DNA from: Roseiarcus sp963780825
Lineage (GTDB): Bacteria; Pseudomonadota; Alphaproteobacteria; Rhizobiales; Beijerinckiaceae
Reading direction: 5' to 3'
Assembly (NCBI GenBank): GCA_963780825.1
Contig: CAWADL010000010.1
Span: forward strand, 868,001 to 932,000
DNA length: 64,000 nucleotides
The position numbers and the translations under genes are program-made. The notes under the pieces are model-generated. The model saw nothing but the letters and a program-made list of their open reading frames with translations, was not told where the DNA came from and did not search any database. Of the stretch, positions 20,042 to 30,917 are shown piece by piece (the first letter of the stretch is position 1; the number at the start of each line of letters is the position of its first letter).

Positions 20042-20136
20042 TGTAGCCGCGGTCGTTGACCGCGGTCGTCGTGTGAGCGTCTGTATCCGGGAGACATTCG
20101 ATCACGGCGCCCCCGCGGTCAACGACCGCGGCTACA
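20042..20136. repeat. Palindromic repeat, family D (GTAGCCGCGGTCGTTGACCGCGG)
   Basis: Arms TGTAGCCGCGGTCGTTGACC and GGTCAACGACCGCGGCTACA, themselves palindromic. Other copies are at 42962-43056 and 63227-63321, and parts occur in 55940-56227. It lies between the convergent GYD-like gene and tetR. Confidence 0.9.
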
Positions 20137-20148
20137 GGCGCCGCGGGA

Positions 20149-20796
20149 TCAGGCAATCTTCGGCAACAGCACGCGGATCTCCGCCGTCAACCGCGAAGCG
20201 GCTTGCGCATCACCCGCAAGAAACAACAGCAAGTGGCGCTGGAAAAGCCCGTCAAACAGCGCGTAGAGAGCAACCTTGGACACCGCGATCGGCTTGCCCG
20301 CGAGCTCCGCATAGCGCGACGCGATCCGCCACACCATGTTCTCCAAACTCTTGTCGATCGCATCGATGTCGGCGCGGAACGCCTCCTCATAAAACGCCTG
20401 CGAGCGCAGATCGTACCAAAGCCGATGCATCTTGGCTTCCTGCGTCAGCGTCTCCTCCAGCTTGGCGCAGAAGCCTTCGAGCAGCGCTTTTCGGCTGGTC
20501 GCCGTGGCGACCACGCTATCGTAGCGGGTGACGCATTTCGCCTTGTAGTAGCGCACGCCGCAGCAAATCAGATCGACCTTGTCGCTGAAATAGTAATGCA
20601 GCACGCCGTGCGAGAACTCCGAGTTTTGCGCGATCTCGCGAAGACTGGTGCGCGCGTAGCCGAGTTCGGCGAGCGTCTCCAGCGTCGCTTCGGCTAGCTC
20701 CACGCGCCGGGACTCCAGCTTGTCCGCGCGCGCCTGCGCCCCTTTGACTGCGGGCGAAGCCGCGCGCCGGGAAGCTAGCGATGTGACCTGGGGCAT
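20149..20796 (-). CDS. TetR/AcrR family regulator
   Basis: A 215-residue one-component regulator. The N-terminal HTH is clear: ELAEATLETLAELGYARTSLREIAQNSEFSHGVLHYYFSDK, split about residues 33-73, with the typical YYF-x-DK end. The C-terminal ligand domain is BetI/TetR_C_6-like (SQAFYEEAFRADIDAIDKSL, LFDGLFQRHLLLF). ATG 20796 follows a GAGG site; the open frame continues far upstream but without support. It is divergent from the SDR gene with a 163-bp gap containing a palindrome, so it likely represses the SDR/synthetase cluster and itself. The ligand is probably an acyl-CoA or its precursor (inference). Confidence 0.85.
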   Translation of the reverse strand: MPQVTSLASRRAASPAVKGAQARADKLESRRVELAEATLETLAELGYARTSLREIAQNSEFSHGVLHYYFSDKVDLICCGVRYYKAKCVTRYDSVVATATSRKALLEGFCAKLEETLTQEAKMHRLWYDLRSQAFYEEAFRADIDAIDKSLENMVWRIASRYAELAGKPIAVSKVALYALFDGLFQRHLLLFLAGDAQAASRLTAEIRVLLPKIA

Positions 20797-20887
20797 CAAA
20801 CCTCGTTCCTCTTTTCGCGCGGGGATCATCGCACAGCGCGCAGCAAAAATCACCGCCTTAACACCCGTCACAGAAAATCTTGACACT

Positions 20888-20922
20888 TGTCCAAAAATGC
20901 GAGACCAATCGCAAATCGGACA
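20888..20922. promoter_or_regulatory. Candidate TetR operator
   Basis: Nested inverted repeat TGTCC-n5-TGCGA-n6-TCGCA-n4-GGACA in the tetR/SDR intergenic gap. A TTGACA hexamer is at 20880-20885 immediately before it on the plus strand. The position suits repression of the SDR operon. No clear -10 box is seen at ideal spacing. Confidence 0.5.
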
Positions 20923-20959
20923 GGCAAAAGCCGCCGGCTGAGACAAAGGGAGGACCGCC

Positions 20960-21760
20960 ATGAGTGGACAATTATCGGGCCACGTCGCTTTGGTGACAGG
21001 AGGGGCGCGCGGCATCGGCGCCGCCATCGCGGAGGCGCTCGCCAAGGCCGGCGCGTCGGTCATGATCGGCGATGTTCTCGAGGGTCGCGGTCGGGAAACC
21101 GCTGTCACGCTCTCCCAATCAGGCGCCAAGTGCGAGTTCGTCAAACTCGACGTCACCGATGACGCGCAATGGGCCGCGGCGGTTGAGACCACCGTCGCCA
21201 AGCTTGGCGGCTTCGACCTTCTCGTCAACAACGCCGGCGTCGAGATCACCTCGTTGGTCATTGACCTCAAGCCGGAAGACATCCGCAAGATGTGCGACGT
21301 CAACATTCTGGGCACGGGGCTCGGCATGAAACACGCCTTCCGCGCGATGCGCCCCGGCGGCGCGGCCGGGAAGGGTGGGGCGGTTGTCAACGTCGCCTCG
21401 GTCGCCGCGACGATCGCGTTCCCCGCGATCTCCATCTACTCCAGCACGAAGTCCGCGGTTGACCGTCTCACACGAGTGGGCGCGATGGAGGCCGGCAAGC
21501 TCGGCTATGGGGTGCGCGTCAATTGCGTCTATCCCGGCCTGATCGCCACCGACATGGGCCTTCAACTCGCCAACGACATCGTCGCGGTCGGCCTGGCCCC
21601 CGACGTCGGCGCGGCCGTGCAATCCGTCGTCGATCAGACACCGCTCGGCCGCCTCGCGGAAGTCTCCGACGTGGCGGATGCGATCGTCTTTCTTTGCTCG
21701 AAGGACGCTCGCTTCGTCACCGGCGCCGGCCTGCCGGTCGACGGCGGCATGGGTATGTGA
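20960..21760 (+). CDS. Short-chain dehydrogenase/reductase (SDR)
   Basis: 266 residues, the classical SDR length. The NAD(P)-binding TGGARGIG (14-21) is followed by GD at the end of the second strand (favouring NAD), NNAGVEI (about 91), the catalytic Ser in VNVASVAA and YSSTK (Tyr-x3-Lys, about 158-162), and PGLIATDM. The C-terminus FVTGAGLPVDGGMGM is typical. It would oxidise or reduce a hydroxyl/keto group. It is first of a three-gene run with the saccharopine-dehydrogenase-like gene 14 bases downstream and an acyl-CoA synthetase. A GGGAGG site precedes ATG 20960. Confidence 0.9.
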   Translation: MSGQLSGHVALVTGGARGIGAAIAEALAKAGASVMIGDVLEGRGRETAVTLSQSGAKCEFVKLDVTDDAQWAAAVETTVAKLGGFDLLVNNAGVEITSLVIDLKPEDIRKMCDVNILGTGLGMKHAFRAMRPGGAAGKGGAVVNVASVAATIAFPAISIYSSTKSAVDRLTRVGAMEAGKLGYGVRVNCVYPGLIATDMGLQLANDIVAVGLAPDVGAAVQSVVDQTPLGRLAEVSDVADAIVFLCSKDARFVTGAGLPVDGGMGM

Positions 21761-21774
21761 GGGGAGGAACAACT

Positions 21775-22896
21775 ATGTCCAAGAAACGTCCTGTCGTCGT
21801 CTATGGCGTGTCCGGCTACACCGGCCGCCTGGTTTGCGAATATTTGCGCGAGTACAACGTTCCCTTCATTGCCGCGGGTCGCGACGGCAAAAAGGTGCGC
21901 GAGGTGGTTGAGAAGATCCCGGGCATCGAGACGGCCGACTATGAGGTCGTTGAAGTCGCGCAAGACGTTCATGCGCTGACCGAGCTGTTCCGCGGCGCCA
22001 AGGTTGTCTGCAACGTGGTTGGTCCGTTCATCAAATATGGCGGCCCCGTTGTAGAGGCCTGCCTTGCGGCGGGTTGCCACTATACGGATACCACCGGCGA
22101 ACAGGATTGGGTGCTGCATTGCGCCGATGAATGTGGCGATCGCTTCGCCAAGAAGGGTCTGCTGCTGTCGCCCAATCTTGCGCAGATGTACACGACCGGC
22201 GAAATCGCCGCCAACATTGCGCTGGAGACGCCCGGCCTCGATACGCTCGACATTCTCGTGTTCTGGAAGGGCTTCCCCACCTACGCCTCGACGCAGACCA
22301 TCTTCACCATCCTGAAGGCGAATTGGTACTATATGGAGCAGAAGAAGTTTGTTGAATGGGATGTCACCGCGCGTGCGGATGTCGTCGTGCCTGGTCAGCA
22401 CGAGACTGCGATCGCCGTACCCTGGGGCGGCACCGCGCATCCCGTCTGGTTTCGCAACGATCCGCGCGTCGCCAATTGCAAGGCGATGGGCGGCGTGCTG
22501 GCCCGGCCGGTGATGGAGGGCGTCGTCCAGACGACGCAGATGGTGAAAGAGAACATCAAGCCGCTGCCGATCGACCAGCAGGAAATCGAGCTGGGCAAGA
22601 TCGCGGCCACCCTGCAAGCCTCGATGCCGCCGCGCGAAAATCCGCGCGTCAACACCTCGCTGGATTCGGTCTACGCGTCGGGGCCGCTCGGGCGCAAGCA
22701 CGTGGTCATCCACGGCAATTGCAACTACAAACAAACCGGCATGCTGCAGGCCTACGCGGCCTATCATCTGCTGCAGCAGCCAGCGCAGCGGGTCGGTTTT
22801 GCATCGGGTTGCCAGGCCTTCGGGCATCGCAATCTGCTCGGCCAGTTGCGTAGTTTTGGTCTGGTGATGAACCCGATCGTGACGACGCACGAATAG
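21775..22896 (+). CDS. Saccharopine dehydrogenase-like NAD(P)-binding protein
   Basis: 373 residues from ATG 21775, preceded by GGGGAGG; the longer open frame upstream overlaps the SDR and is not used. The N-terminus has a Rossmann motif VVVYGVSGYTGRLVCEYL (GxxGxTG type) seen in saccharopine dehydrogenase-like oxidoreductases and trans-acting enoyl reductases, with NVVGPFIKYGGPVVEACLAAG and HYTDTTGE following. The C-terminal half (KPLPIDQQEIELGKIAATLQ) is less characteristic. The reaction is unknown. It is probably co-transcribed with the SDR and the synthetase. Confidence 0.75.
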   Translation: MSKKRPVVVYGVSGYTGRLVCEYLREYNVPFIAAGRDGKKVREVVEKIPGIETADYEVVEVAQDVHALTELFRGAKVVCNVVGPFIKYGGPVVEACLAAGCHYTDTTGEQDWVLHCADECGDRFAKKGLLLSPNLAQMYTTGEIAANIALETPGLDTLDILVFWKGFPTYASTQTIFTILKANWYYMEQKKFVEWDVTARADVVVPGQHETAIAVPWGGTAHPVWFRNDPRVANCKAMGGVLARPVMEGVVQTTQMVKENIKPLPIDQQEIELGKIAATLQASMPPRENPRVNTSLDSVYASGPLGRKHVVIHGNCNYKQTGMLQAYAAYHLLQQPAQRVGFASGCQAFGHRNLLGQLRSFGLVMNPIVTTHE

Positions 22897-22941
22897 TCAG
22901 AACGGCGGCGCTGTGTGCGCCGCCCATCCAGGGAGGCGTCC

Positions 22942-24501
22942 TTGCTGTTGACCGACTATCTCGACAAGGGCGCTTCGCTCGGCCCCGAGAAGCCTTGTCT
23001 GACGACGGACGGGCTCACGCTCTCCTATGCGGACACGTTGGCCTTCAGCTACCGCTTTGCTCGCGCGGTGGCGGCGTCGGGCGTCTCACCAGGCGCCAAG
23101 ATTGCGGTGCTCTCCGGCAACGATCCGATCGCCTTCGCCTGCGTGTTCGGCATTTCCCGCGCCGGCTGCGTCTGGTGCCCGATCAACCCGCGCAACGAAG
23201 CCGCGGAAACGCATTTCATTCTCGATAATTTCGACACCGAGGTGCTGATCTTCTCCTCGGATTTCCTGGGCATGGTCGCAAAGATGCGCCCCGACCTCCC
23301 GAAATTGCAGGTGCTCGTTTGTTTGGACGCGGAGGTCGACGGCGCGACCTCGCTGGATCGCTGGTTGGAGGGGTTGCCGGATCGCCCATACGAGCGCGCG
23401 CCGGTCGATGACGTCGTCATGATCCCTGGAACCGGCGGCACGACAGGCAAGCCGAAAGGTGTGATGCTGACGGGCGCCAATCTAGAGGCGATGTCCGCGA
23501 TCACGTTGATGAGCTATCCGTTCGAGGGCGCGCCGGTCTATCTCGCCTTCGCGCCGCTAACCCACGCCGCCGGCGTATTGTGCTTCCCGATTTTGACGCT
23601 CGGCGGCCGTATCGAGATCATGCGCAAGCCCGAGGTCGGCGAGTTCCTGCGGTTGATTGCCGCGCGCCGCGTGACCCACGCGTTCCTGCCGCCGACCGTG
23701 ATCTATATGGCGCTCGACAACCCCGCACTCGCCGACACGGATCTGTCGTCGCTGCAATGCCTCTGGTACGGCGCCGCGCCAATGGCGCCGGCGCGGCTGG
23801 AGGAAGCGCTGCGTCGCATTGGGCCGATGGCGCAGCTGTTTGGCCAGACCGAGGCGCCGATGATGATCTCGACGCTAGCGCCGAAAGATCACTATTTGCC
23901 TGATGGATCGATTGATCGCGCCAGGCTTGCTTCCGCCGGGCGTCCGAGCCCGCTGGTGCGTGTTGCGATTGTCGGCGACGACGGCGAATTCCGCAATCGC
24001 GGCGAGCGTGGCGAGATCGTGGTGCGCGGCTCGCTATGCATGAAAGGCTACTACAAGAACCCCGACGCGACGGCGGAAATCACCTTTAAGGGCTGGCGGC
24101 GCACCGGCGACATTGGATATCTCGATGAGGACAATTATCTGTTCATCGTCGACCGCGCCAAAGACATGATCATTACCGGCGGCTTCAACGTCTATTCGAT
24201 CGAGGTGGAGAACGTGCTGCGCCTGCACGAGGACGTGCAGGATTGCGCCGTCATCGGCCTGCCGGATCCGAAATGGGGCGAACGCGTCGTCGCCGTGGTG
24301 CAACCGCGGCCGGGGCGGAGCGTTGACGCTGCCGAGTTGAAAGCGTTCGTGAAGGGGCATGCGGGGTCAGTCAAGACGCCCAAACAGATCGAAGTCTGGG
24401 CTGAGCTACCGCGCTCGCGCATTGGCAAGGTCATGAAGTCGGAGGTCAAGGCAACGTTGGCGGCTCAATCGCCGTTGGTTGAGGATGGTAAGGGCCATTA
24501 G
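22942..24501 (+). CDS. Acyl-CoA synthetase (AMP-forming)
   Basis: Intact ANL-family acid:CoA ligase. TTG 22942 is chosen because GGGAGG lies 5 bases upstream, giving 519 residues; GTG 22915 is the longer alternative. It has the P-loop PGTGGTTGKPKGVMLTGANL, GQTEAPM (A5), WRRTGDIGYLDEDNYLFIVD and RAKDMIITGGFNVY (A7/A8) and the terminal RSRIGKVMKSEVK lysine. Fatty or aromatic acids are the usual substrates of this subgroup; the exact acid is not evident. It ends the TetR-flanked cluster and is the only frameshift-free synthetase of the three in the window. Confidence 0.9.
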   Translation: MLLTDYLDKGASLGPEKPCLTTDGLTLSYADTLAFSYRFARAVAASGVSPGAKIAVLSGNDPIAFACVFGISRAGCVWCPINPRNEAAETHFILDNFDTEVLIFSSDFLGMVAKMRPDLPKLQVLVCLDAEVDGATSLDRWLEGLPDRPYERAPVDDVVMIPGTGGTTGKPKGVMLTGANLEAMSAITLMSYPFEGAPVYLAFAPLTHAAGVLCFPILTLGGRIEIMRKPEVGEFLRLIAARRVTHAFLPPTVIYMALDNPALADTDLSSLQCLWYGAAPMAPARLEEALRRIGPMAQLFGQTEAPMMISTLAPKDHYLPDGSIDRARLASAGRPSPLVRVAIVGDDGEFRNRGERGEIVVRGSLCMKGYYKNPDATAEITFKGWRRTGDIGYLDEDNYLFIVDRAKDMIITGGFNVYSIEVENVLRLHEDVQDCAVIGLPDPKWGERVVAVVQPRPGRSVDAAELKAFVKGHAGSVKTPKQIEVWAELPRSRIGKVMKSEVKATLAAQSPLVEDGKGH

Positions 24502-24532
24502 CGCCATCTGCAATCAGGTTGAAACTTTCGTT

Positions 24533-24628
24533 GTCATCCTCGCGAAAGCGGGAATCCAGGGTCCGCCGTACGTTGTGTCTTCACCGGGTCCCAACCGGAC
24601 AGTGTGTGGCCCTTGATCCCCGCTATCC
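24533..24628. repeat. Palindromic repeat, family A (degraded copy)
   Basis: Left arm GTCATCCTCGCGAAAGCGGG followed by AATCCAGGG; a weak right arm (CCCTTGATCCCCGCTATCC) ends near 24628. It lies downstream of the acyl-CoA synthetase. Confidence 0.65.
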
Positions 24629-24671
24629 GCCAGCACCTAGTTAGCCAGAGCGGTTTGCGACTCACCTGACC

Positions 24672-24781
24672 CGTCATTGCGAGCGAAGCGAAGCAATCCA
24701 GCGTGTGATCGACGATATGCCGGATAGAGCCGCTGCAGCCGCGATGTGGATTGCCGCGTCGCTTCGCTCCTCGCAATGACG
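24672..24781. repeat. Palindromic repeat, family B (CATTGCGAGCGAAGCGAAGC)
   Basis: Arms CGTCATTGCGAGCGAAGCGA and TCGCTTCGCTCCTCGCAATG around an internal spacer. A clean copy is at 47514-47649 and a degraded one near 25180-25275. With the family A copy it fills the gap 24502-24819. Confidence 0.85.
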
Positions 24782-24819
24782 ATTCTACTCAACGCGGAAT
24801 GCTTTAGCCGCGTGTTTCT

Positions 24820-25170
24820 TCAGCTGCATTGCGTACAAAATATCAGCGGAAACTCGCGACCCTCGCGCCCGCCGTCGCCTTCCGGCACCAAACTCCAGTA
24901 ATCAGCCTTCTTCGCGCGACCGTAGCAGGTGAAGGCGCCTTGCGGCGTTTTGCCGAAATCAGGGTGGAATTTCGGATAGAAGAAGCCGCTCTTTCGATCC
25001 GCCCAAACCACGGGATCGTCGCCGCAGCCCGCTCGCGCGGAGGCTTCATCAGGATATCGCGGGACGTCGCCCAAGGGGATATCAGAAGAGGCGGCGCGCG
25101 CGGACGTCGAGAGAGCCGAAAGCAGCGCGACGAGCATCCACAAGCACTTATGTAGACGCTTATCCCTCAT
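24820..25170 (-). CDS. Small secreted hypothetical protein
   Basis: 116 residues from ATG 25170. A signal peptide is clear: positively charged start (MRDKRLHKC), hydrophobic core LWMLVALLSALST and an Ala-rich cleavage region (SARAASS). The mature part contains DDPVVWADRKSGFFYP, FGKTPQGAFTCYGRAKKADYW and a C-terminal CTQC. The layout (VVW-x-KSG then a G-x-F-x-C motif) resembles short periplasmic proteins common in Rhizobiales with no assigned function. The longer upstream open frame overlaps a repeat remnant and is not used. Confidence 0.65.
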   Translation of the reverse strand: MRDKRLHKCLWMLVALLSALSTSARAASSDIPLGDVPRYPDEASARAGCGDDPVVWADRKSGFFYPKFHPDFGKTPQGAFTCYGRAKKADYWSLVPEGDGGREGREFPLIFCTQCS

Positions 25171-25179
25171 GCCACAACC

Positions 25180-25275
25180 TTCATTGTAAGCGAAGCGAAG
25201 GCATCCATCGTCGTGAGATCGAAGTTTTGCCTGCAGTGGCGGCGGAGCCGTCGATTGCTTCGCTTCGCCCGTACG
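25180..25275. repeat. Palindromic repeat, family B (degenerate)
   Basis: TTCATTGTAAGCGAAGCGAA on the left and GATTGCTTCGCTTCGCCCGT on the right match family B with several substitutions. Confidence 0.55.
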
Positions 25276-25320
25276 GACACAGTGGTTGATCACTGAACTA
25301 GCACGTTTCGAGCGCCATGG

Positions 25321-25707
25321 CTAAGCGTGCGCCGCCTCGGCCTCGGCGACAGAGGATGCTTCGTCAGGCGGCGCGAGATAGGCCCGCATTTCCGGTGAAG
25401 CATATTCGGTCGCCTCCGCCTCGACATTGGCGCCTGCGTTGGTTGCGGGAAGGCTCCCCCGCATGGCTGTCATGGGGTTCAAGGCAATATTGGCCCGCAT
25501 CGTCTCGTTGAAGCTCTCGACCTCGCGGTCGAGTGAAGCATCAGCCATCAACGTGTCAGCGGCTTTCCACACCTCGGCCTTCATGCGTTTGACCTTCGCC
25601 ATCATACGCCCCGCGGTCCGCAACGCCGCTGGCAGTTCGTTCGGCCCGACGACGAGGAGGGCGACGACGCCAAACAAAATCATCTTGCTCAGATCGAATT
25701 CAAACAT
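25321..25707 (-). CDS. tatB: TatB/Hcf106-like twin-arginine translocase component
   Basis: 128 residues. It has a short N-terminal transmembrane segment (LSKMILFGVVALLVVG, about 6-21), the TatA/B hinge GPNELPAALRTAGR, then an amphipathic charged helix (MMAKVKRMKAEVWKAAD) and a disordered acidic tail. Residues EFDLSK before the membrane span and the Glu in the span-hinge region favour TatB over TatA. TatB binds Tat signal peptides together with TatC. No tatA or tatC is adjacent, unlike the usual tatABC operon. The glycerol-binding protein 1.4 kb away has a twin-arginine signal, but an operon link is not supported. Confidence 0.7.
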   Translation of the reverse strand: MFEFDLSKMILFGVVALLVVGPNELPAALRTAGRMMAKVKRMKAEVWKAADTLMADASLDREVESFNETMRANIALNPMTAMRGSLPATNAGANVEAEATEYASPEMRAYLAPPDEASSVAEAEAAHA

Positions 25708-25746
25708 GATGCGATGACCATCATCCAGACAGGAACACGGCGTATT

Positions 25747-26997
25747 CTAGAGAGAGGCAAGCACGCCTTGCAGACCACCGAACACGCCGGCGGCTACCAC
25801 CACGACGCATATCGCCCCCAGCACCCAAAGATAGGCGCCTTTGAGGCGCGTCGCTTCCGGCAATGCCGTGACCGCGAGGGCGATAAGAAATCCGATCGCC
25901 AGCGGCAACAGGAACGCGTTGAGCACTTGCGCCGCGATGTTGAGCCATACGAGGTCGGGAATGAGGCCGACCACGGCGGCTGAGCCTACTACGCAAAGCG
26001 CGTAGACGCCATAAAACCATTTCGCCGCGAACGGATGATGCTCCAACGAGTGCCGGTAGCCGGTGATCTCGCCGACGCCCCAAGCCAGCGCCAGCGAGCA
26101 GACGATTGCCGCCACCAACGATGCGCCGAGAACTCCGGCGCTGAACGCCAGGCGACCAAATGTTTCACCCAAGACCGGCGACAAAGCATTGCTGATCTCG
26201 CCGACGCTGCCGAGGCCGCCGGTAGCGCCGCTCTTGCCCAACGTCGCCGCTGCGGCGACCAGCACGGCGCCGGTCAAACATTGCGTCAGCGCCGCGCCGA
26301 AGCCGGTGTCGAGCCGCGCCGGCCTGAGGTCTTCCACCCCGAGCTTCTTGTCGGCGATGGCGGACTGTTGGTAGAAAATCATCCAGGGGTTGAATACCGC
26401 GCCGATGATCGCCGCGGTCATATAGAGAAAGTCGCGATTGCCGATCGGCAAATCTACAGCGTCTTTCGCGAGCGCTGCGAGGCTAGGATGCGCCGCCCAA
26501 GCCACGACGAAGAAAGCCAGTTCGAACAGGCCAACAAATATGGCCGTCCGCTCGACGCGCCGATAGGAGCCCGTGCCAACAATCGCCAACAAAGCAACGA
26601 CGGCGATCGGCAAAGTCACCGCGCGCGAAAGCCCGTAGAGTTCGCCTATTCCCGCCACGCCGGTGAATTCCGTCACCAGCGAACCGATCACGGCGGCCGC
26701 CAGACCAATCAACGAAAGCCACGCCCATCCCGCGCCGAACCGCTCGCGGATCAATTCGCCATAGCCGCGACCGGTGAAGATGCCGAGCCGCACGGTCAAT
26801 TCCTGAACCATGTAGAGCATCGGGATCAGCAACAGCAGCAGGGGCAGGAAACGGTAGCCCCAGGTCGCTCCCGCTTGCGCGCTGGTTACGACGTTGCCGG
26901 CGTCGGTGTCGGCGAGCATCACCAACAGCCCCGGTCCCCAGACGGCGATCTGGCCAAGCACCGTCGTCTTGCGCAGGGGTGGCGCCGCGCCGTTCAT
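25747..26997 (-). CDS. Divergent Nramp-family metal transporter
   Basis: 416 residues with about 11 hydrophobic helices, the normal Nramp size. TM1 carries ADTDAGN (residues 29-35), matching the D-P-G-N metal-binding loop with Pro replaced by Ala. TM6 reads GAVFNPWMIFYQQSA near residue 200 where typical Nramps have an M-P-H motif; the Met and His become Asn and Trp. Canonical members import Mn2+ or Fe2+ with protons, and the Met thioether supports transition-metal selectivity. Its loss suggests a different cation, or a hard cation such as Mg2+ (inference). It stands alone, downstream of the glp terminator. Confidence 0.8.
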   Translation of the reverse strand: MNGAAPPLRKTTVLGQIAVWGPGLLVMLADTDAGNVVTSAQAGATWGYRFLPLLLLLIPMLYMVQELTVRLGIFTGRGYGELIRERFGAGWAWLSLIGLAAAVIGSLVTEFTGVAGIGELYGLSRAVTLPIAVVALLAIVGTGSYRRVERTAIFVGLFELAFFVVAWAAHPSLAALAKDAVDLPIGNRDFLYMTAAIIGAVFNPWMIFYQQSAIADKKLGVEDLRPARLDTGFGAALTQCLTGAVLVAAAATLGKSGATGGLGSVGEISNALSPVLGETFGRLAFSAGVLGASLVAAIVCSLALAWGVGEITGYRHSLEHHPFAAKWFYGVYALCVVGSAAVVGLIPDLVWLNIAAQVLNAFLLPLAIGFLIALAVTALPEATRLKGAYLWVLGAICVVVVAAGVFGGLQGVLASL

Positions 26998-27045
26998 CGC
27001 CGTTTCCTCGCTCGCGATTGGGATTAGGCGGCTGGGAAGCTAAGA

Positions 27046-27070
27046 GGAGCCGGGCAAGGCGCCCGGCTCC
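27046..27070 (-). terminator. Hairpin terminator after the glp operon
   Basis: A perfect 10-bp stem GGAGCCGGGC/GCCCGGCTCC with a 5-base loop lies 17 bases after the glpV stop. The minus-strand sequence after it is only moderately T-rich (TCTTAGCTT). It separates glpV from the Nramp gene on the same strand. Confidence 0.7.
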
Positions 27071-27086
27071 GTTGGTTGTTCGACCT

Positions 27087-28877
<1,791 letters not shown>

Positions 28878-28931
28878 TTTGGCTTCCTCCCATTTCCGGC
28901 GCCGCGTTATGCGGGCCGATCTCGCTAGGGG

Positions 28932-29207
28932 CTACGCGAAGTTGAACATCGCGATCCCATAGAGCACCGACGCGCCGAGCGGATACCAGAGAGAGCCGCC
29001 GCCGAAGCGCATCCAAAACACGAAGATGATCGCCGAACCAATCATCGTGACGAAGAACCGATCGCCGCGCGTCGTTGGAAATCTGAAAATCCCGACCCGC
29101 GGCGTCTCCGGCCGATAGATCGCCAGCAAAGTCAGCACGACAAGCATGAACACGACGAAGCCGAAGAACACCGCCGTCTGCCAGGTCCAGGCCATCCAAT
29201 CGAGCAT
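28932..29207 (-). CDS. glpU: Small membrane protein GlpU (DUF2160)
   Basis: 91 residues with three hydrophobic segments: TAVFFGFVVFMLVVLTLLAI, FFVTMIGSAIIFVFWM, and WYPLGASVLYGIAM. The RPETPRVGIFRFPTTRGDRFF loop marks it as the DUF2160 protein that accompanies the rhizobial glycerol ABC transporter. Its role is unknown; it is thought to be an accessory membrane component. It lies between glpQ (12 bases upstream) and glpV (54 bases downstream). Confidence 0.88.
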   Translation of the reverse strand: MLDWMAWTWQTAVFFGFVVFMLVVLTLLAIYRPETPRVGIFRFPTTRGDRFFVTMIGSAIIFVFWMRFGGGSLWYPLGASVLYGIAMFNFA

Positions 29208-29219
29208 CGCGGCCTCGCT

Positions 29220-30026
<807 letters not shown>

Positions 30027-30027
<1 letters not shown>

Positions 30028-30917
30028 CAGGCGTCCCTCCGTCGTTCGAGTTGAGTCATGATGGTGAAGAAAACCCAGCACACCGTCAGGGTGATGAGAT
30101 AGTAGACCAGCGACATCGCCGCGGCGTTGCCGAGATCGACCTGTCCCAGCGCGATCTTGTCGAGATCAATCGAAAGGAACGTCGTCGCGCTGCCCGGACC
30201 GCCGCCGGTGACGACGAACGGCTCGGTGTAGATCATGAAGGTCTGCATGAACCGCAGCAGCACTGCGATCACCAACACCTTCTGCAACTTCGGCAGTTCG
30301 ATCTTGGAGAACACCGCCCAGCGGCTCGCGCCGTCGATGCGTGCGGCCTGATAATAGGCGTCGGGAATGGCGCGCAAGCCCGCGTAGCTCAACAGGATGA
30401 CCAGCGGCGTCCAATGCCAGACGTCGATCACCACGATCGTCGTCCAAGCCGATATCGGCCCCTGCGTGACATTGTATTGCAGGCCCATGCCGTTCAGCGA
30501 AGCGCCGAACAGGCCGATGTCTTCGCGGGTGAAGATCTGCCAGATCGTCCCGACAACGTTCCACGGGATCAGCATCGGCAGGGCGACAACGACGAGGGAA
30601 AGGCCGACCGCCCAGCCCTTGCGCGGCGCGCAGAGCGCGATGGCGATGCCGAGCGGGACTTCGATCACCAGGCAGGTCAGCGAGAAGGCGAGCGTGCGGA
30701 ACAACGCATCGTTGAAGCGCTGCCCGATCGCCGTCGTCGGATTGAGCAGATCGCGGAACCACTGATCGCCGTTCCAGAAGAAGTTGTTGGCCCCCATCGT
30801 GTCCTGGACCGAGTAGTTGACCACCGTCATGGTCGGCACGATCGAGGAAAACAGCACGAAGCCGAGTACGGGGAGAACGAAGAACCAGGCGCGGTTGTTG
30901 ATGGGCTTGGCGGTCAT
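30027..30917 (-). CDS. glpP: Glycerol ABC transporter permease GlpP
   Basis: 296-residue MalF-type permease. ATG 30917 overlaps the glpT stop (ATGA); the longer upstream open frame is a shadow of glpT. Six membrane spans are evident, beginning WFFVLPVLGFVLFSSIVPTM, and the EAA loop reads YYQAARIDGASRWAVFSKI. The LPWNVV-like stretch (ALPMLIPWNVVGTIWQIF) and the TEPFVVTGGGPGSAT loop are conserved in sugar/polyol permeases. It pairs with GlpQ. Confidence 0.92.

Noticed and set aside
20149..21435. 428-residue tetR frame
   Set aside because: The N-terminal extension is antisense to the SDR; the TetR fold starts at 20796.
27046..27070. GC-rich hairpin as a palindromic repeat family member
   Set aside because: It is short, unique in the window and directly after glpV, so it fits a terminator better.
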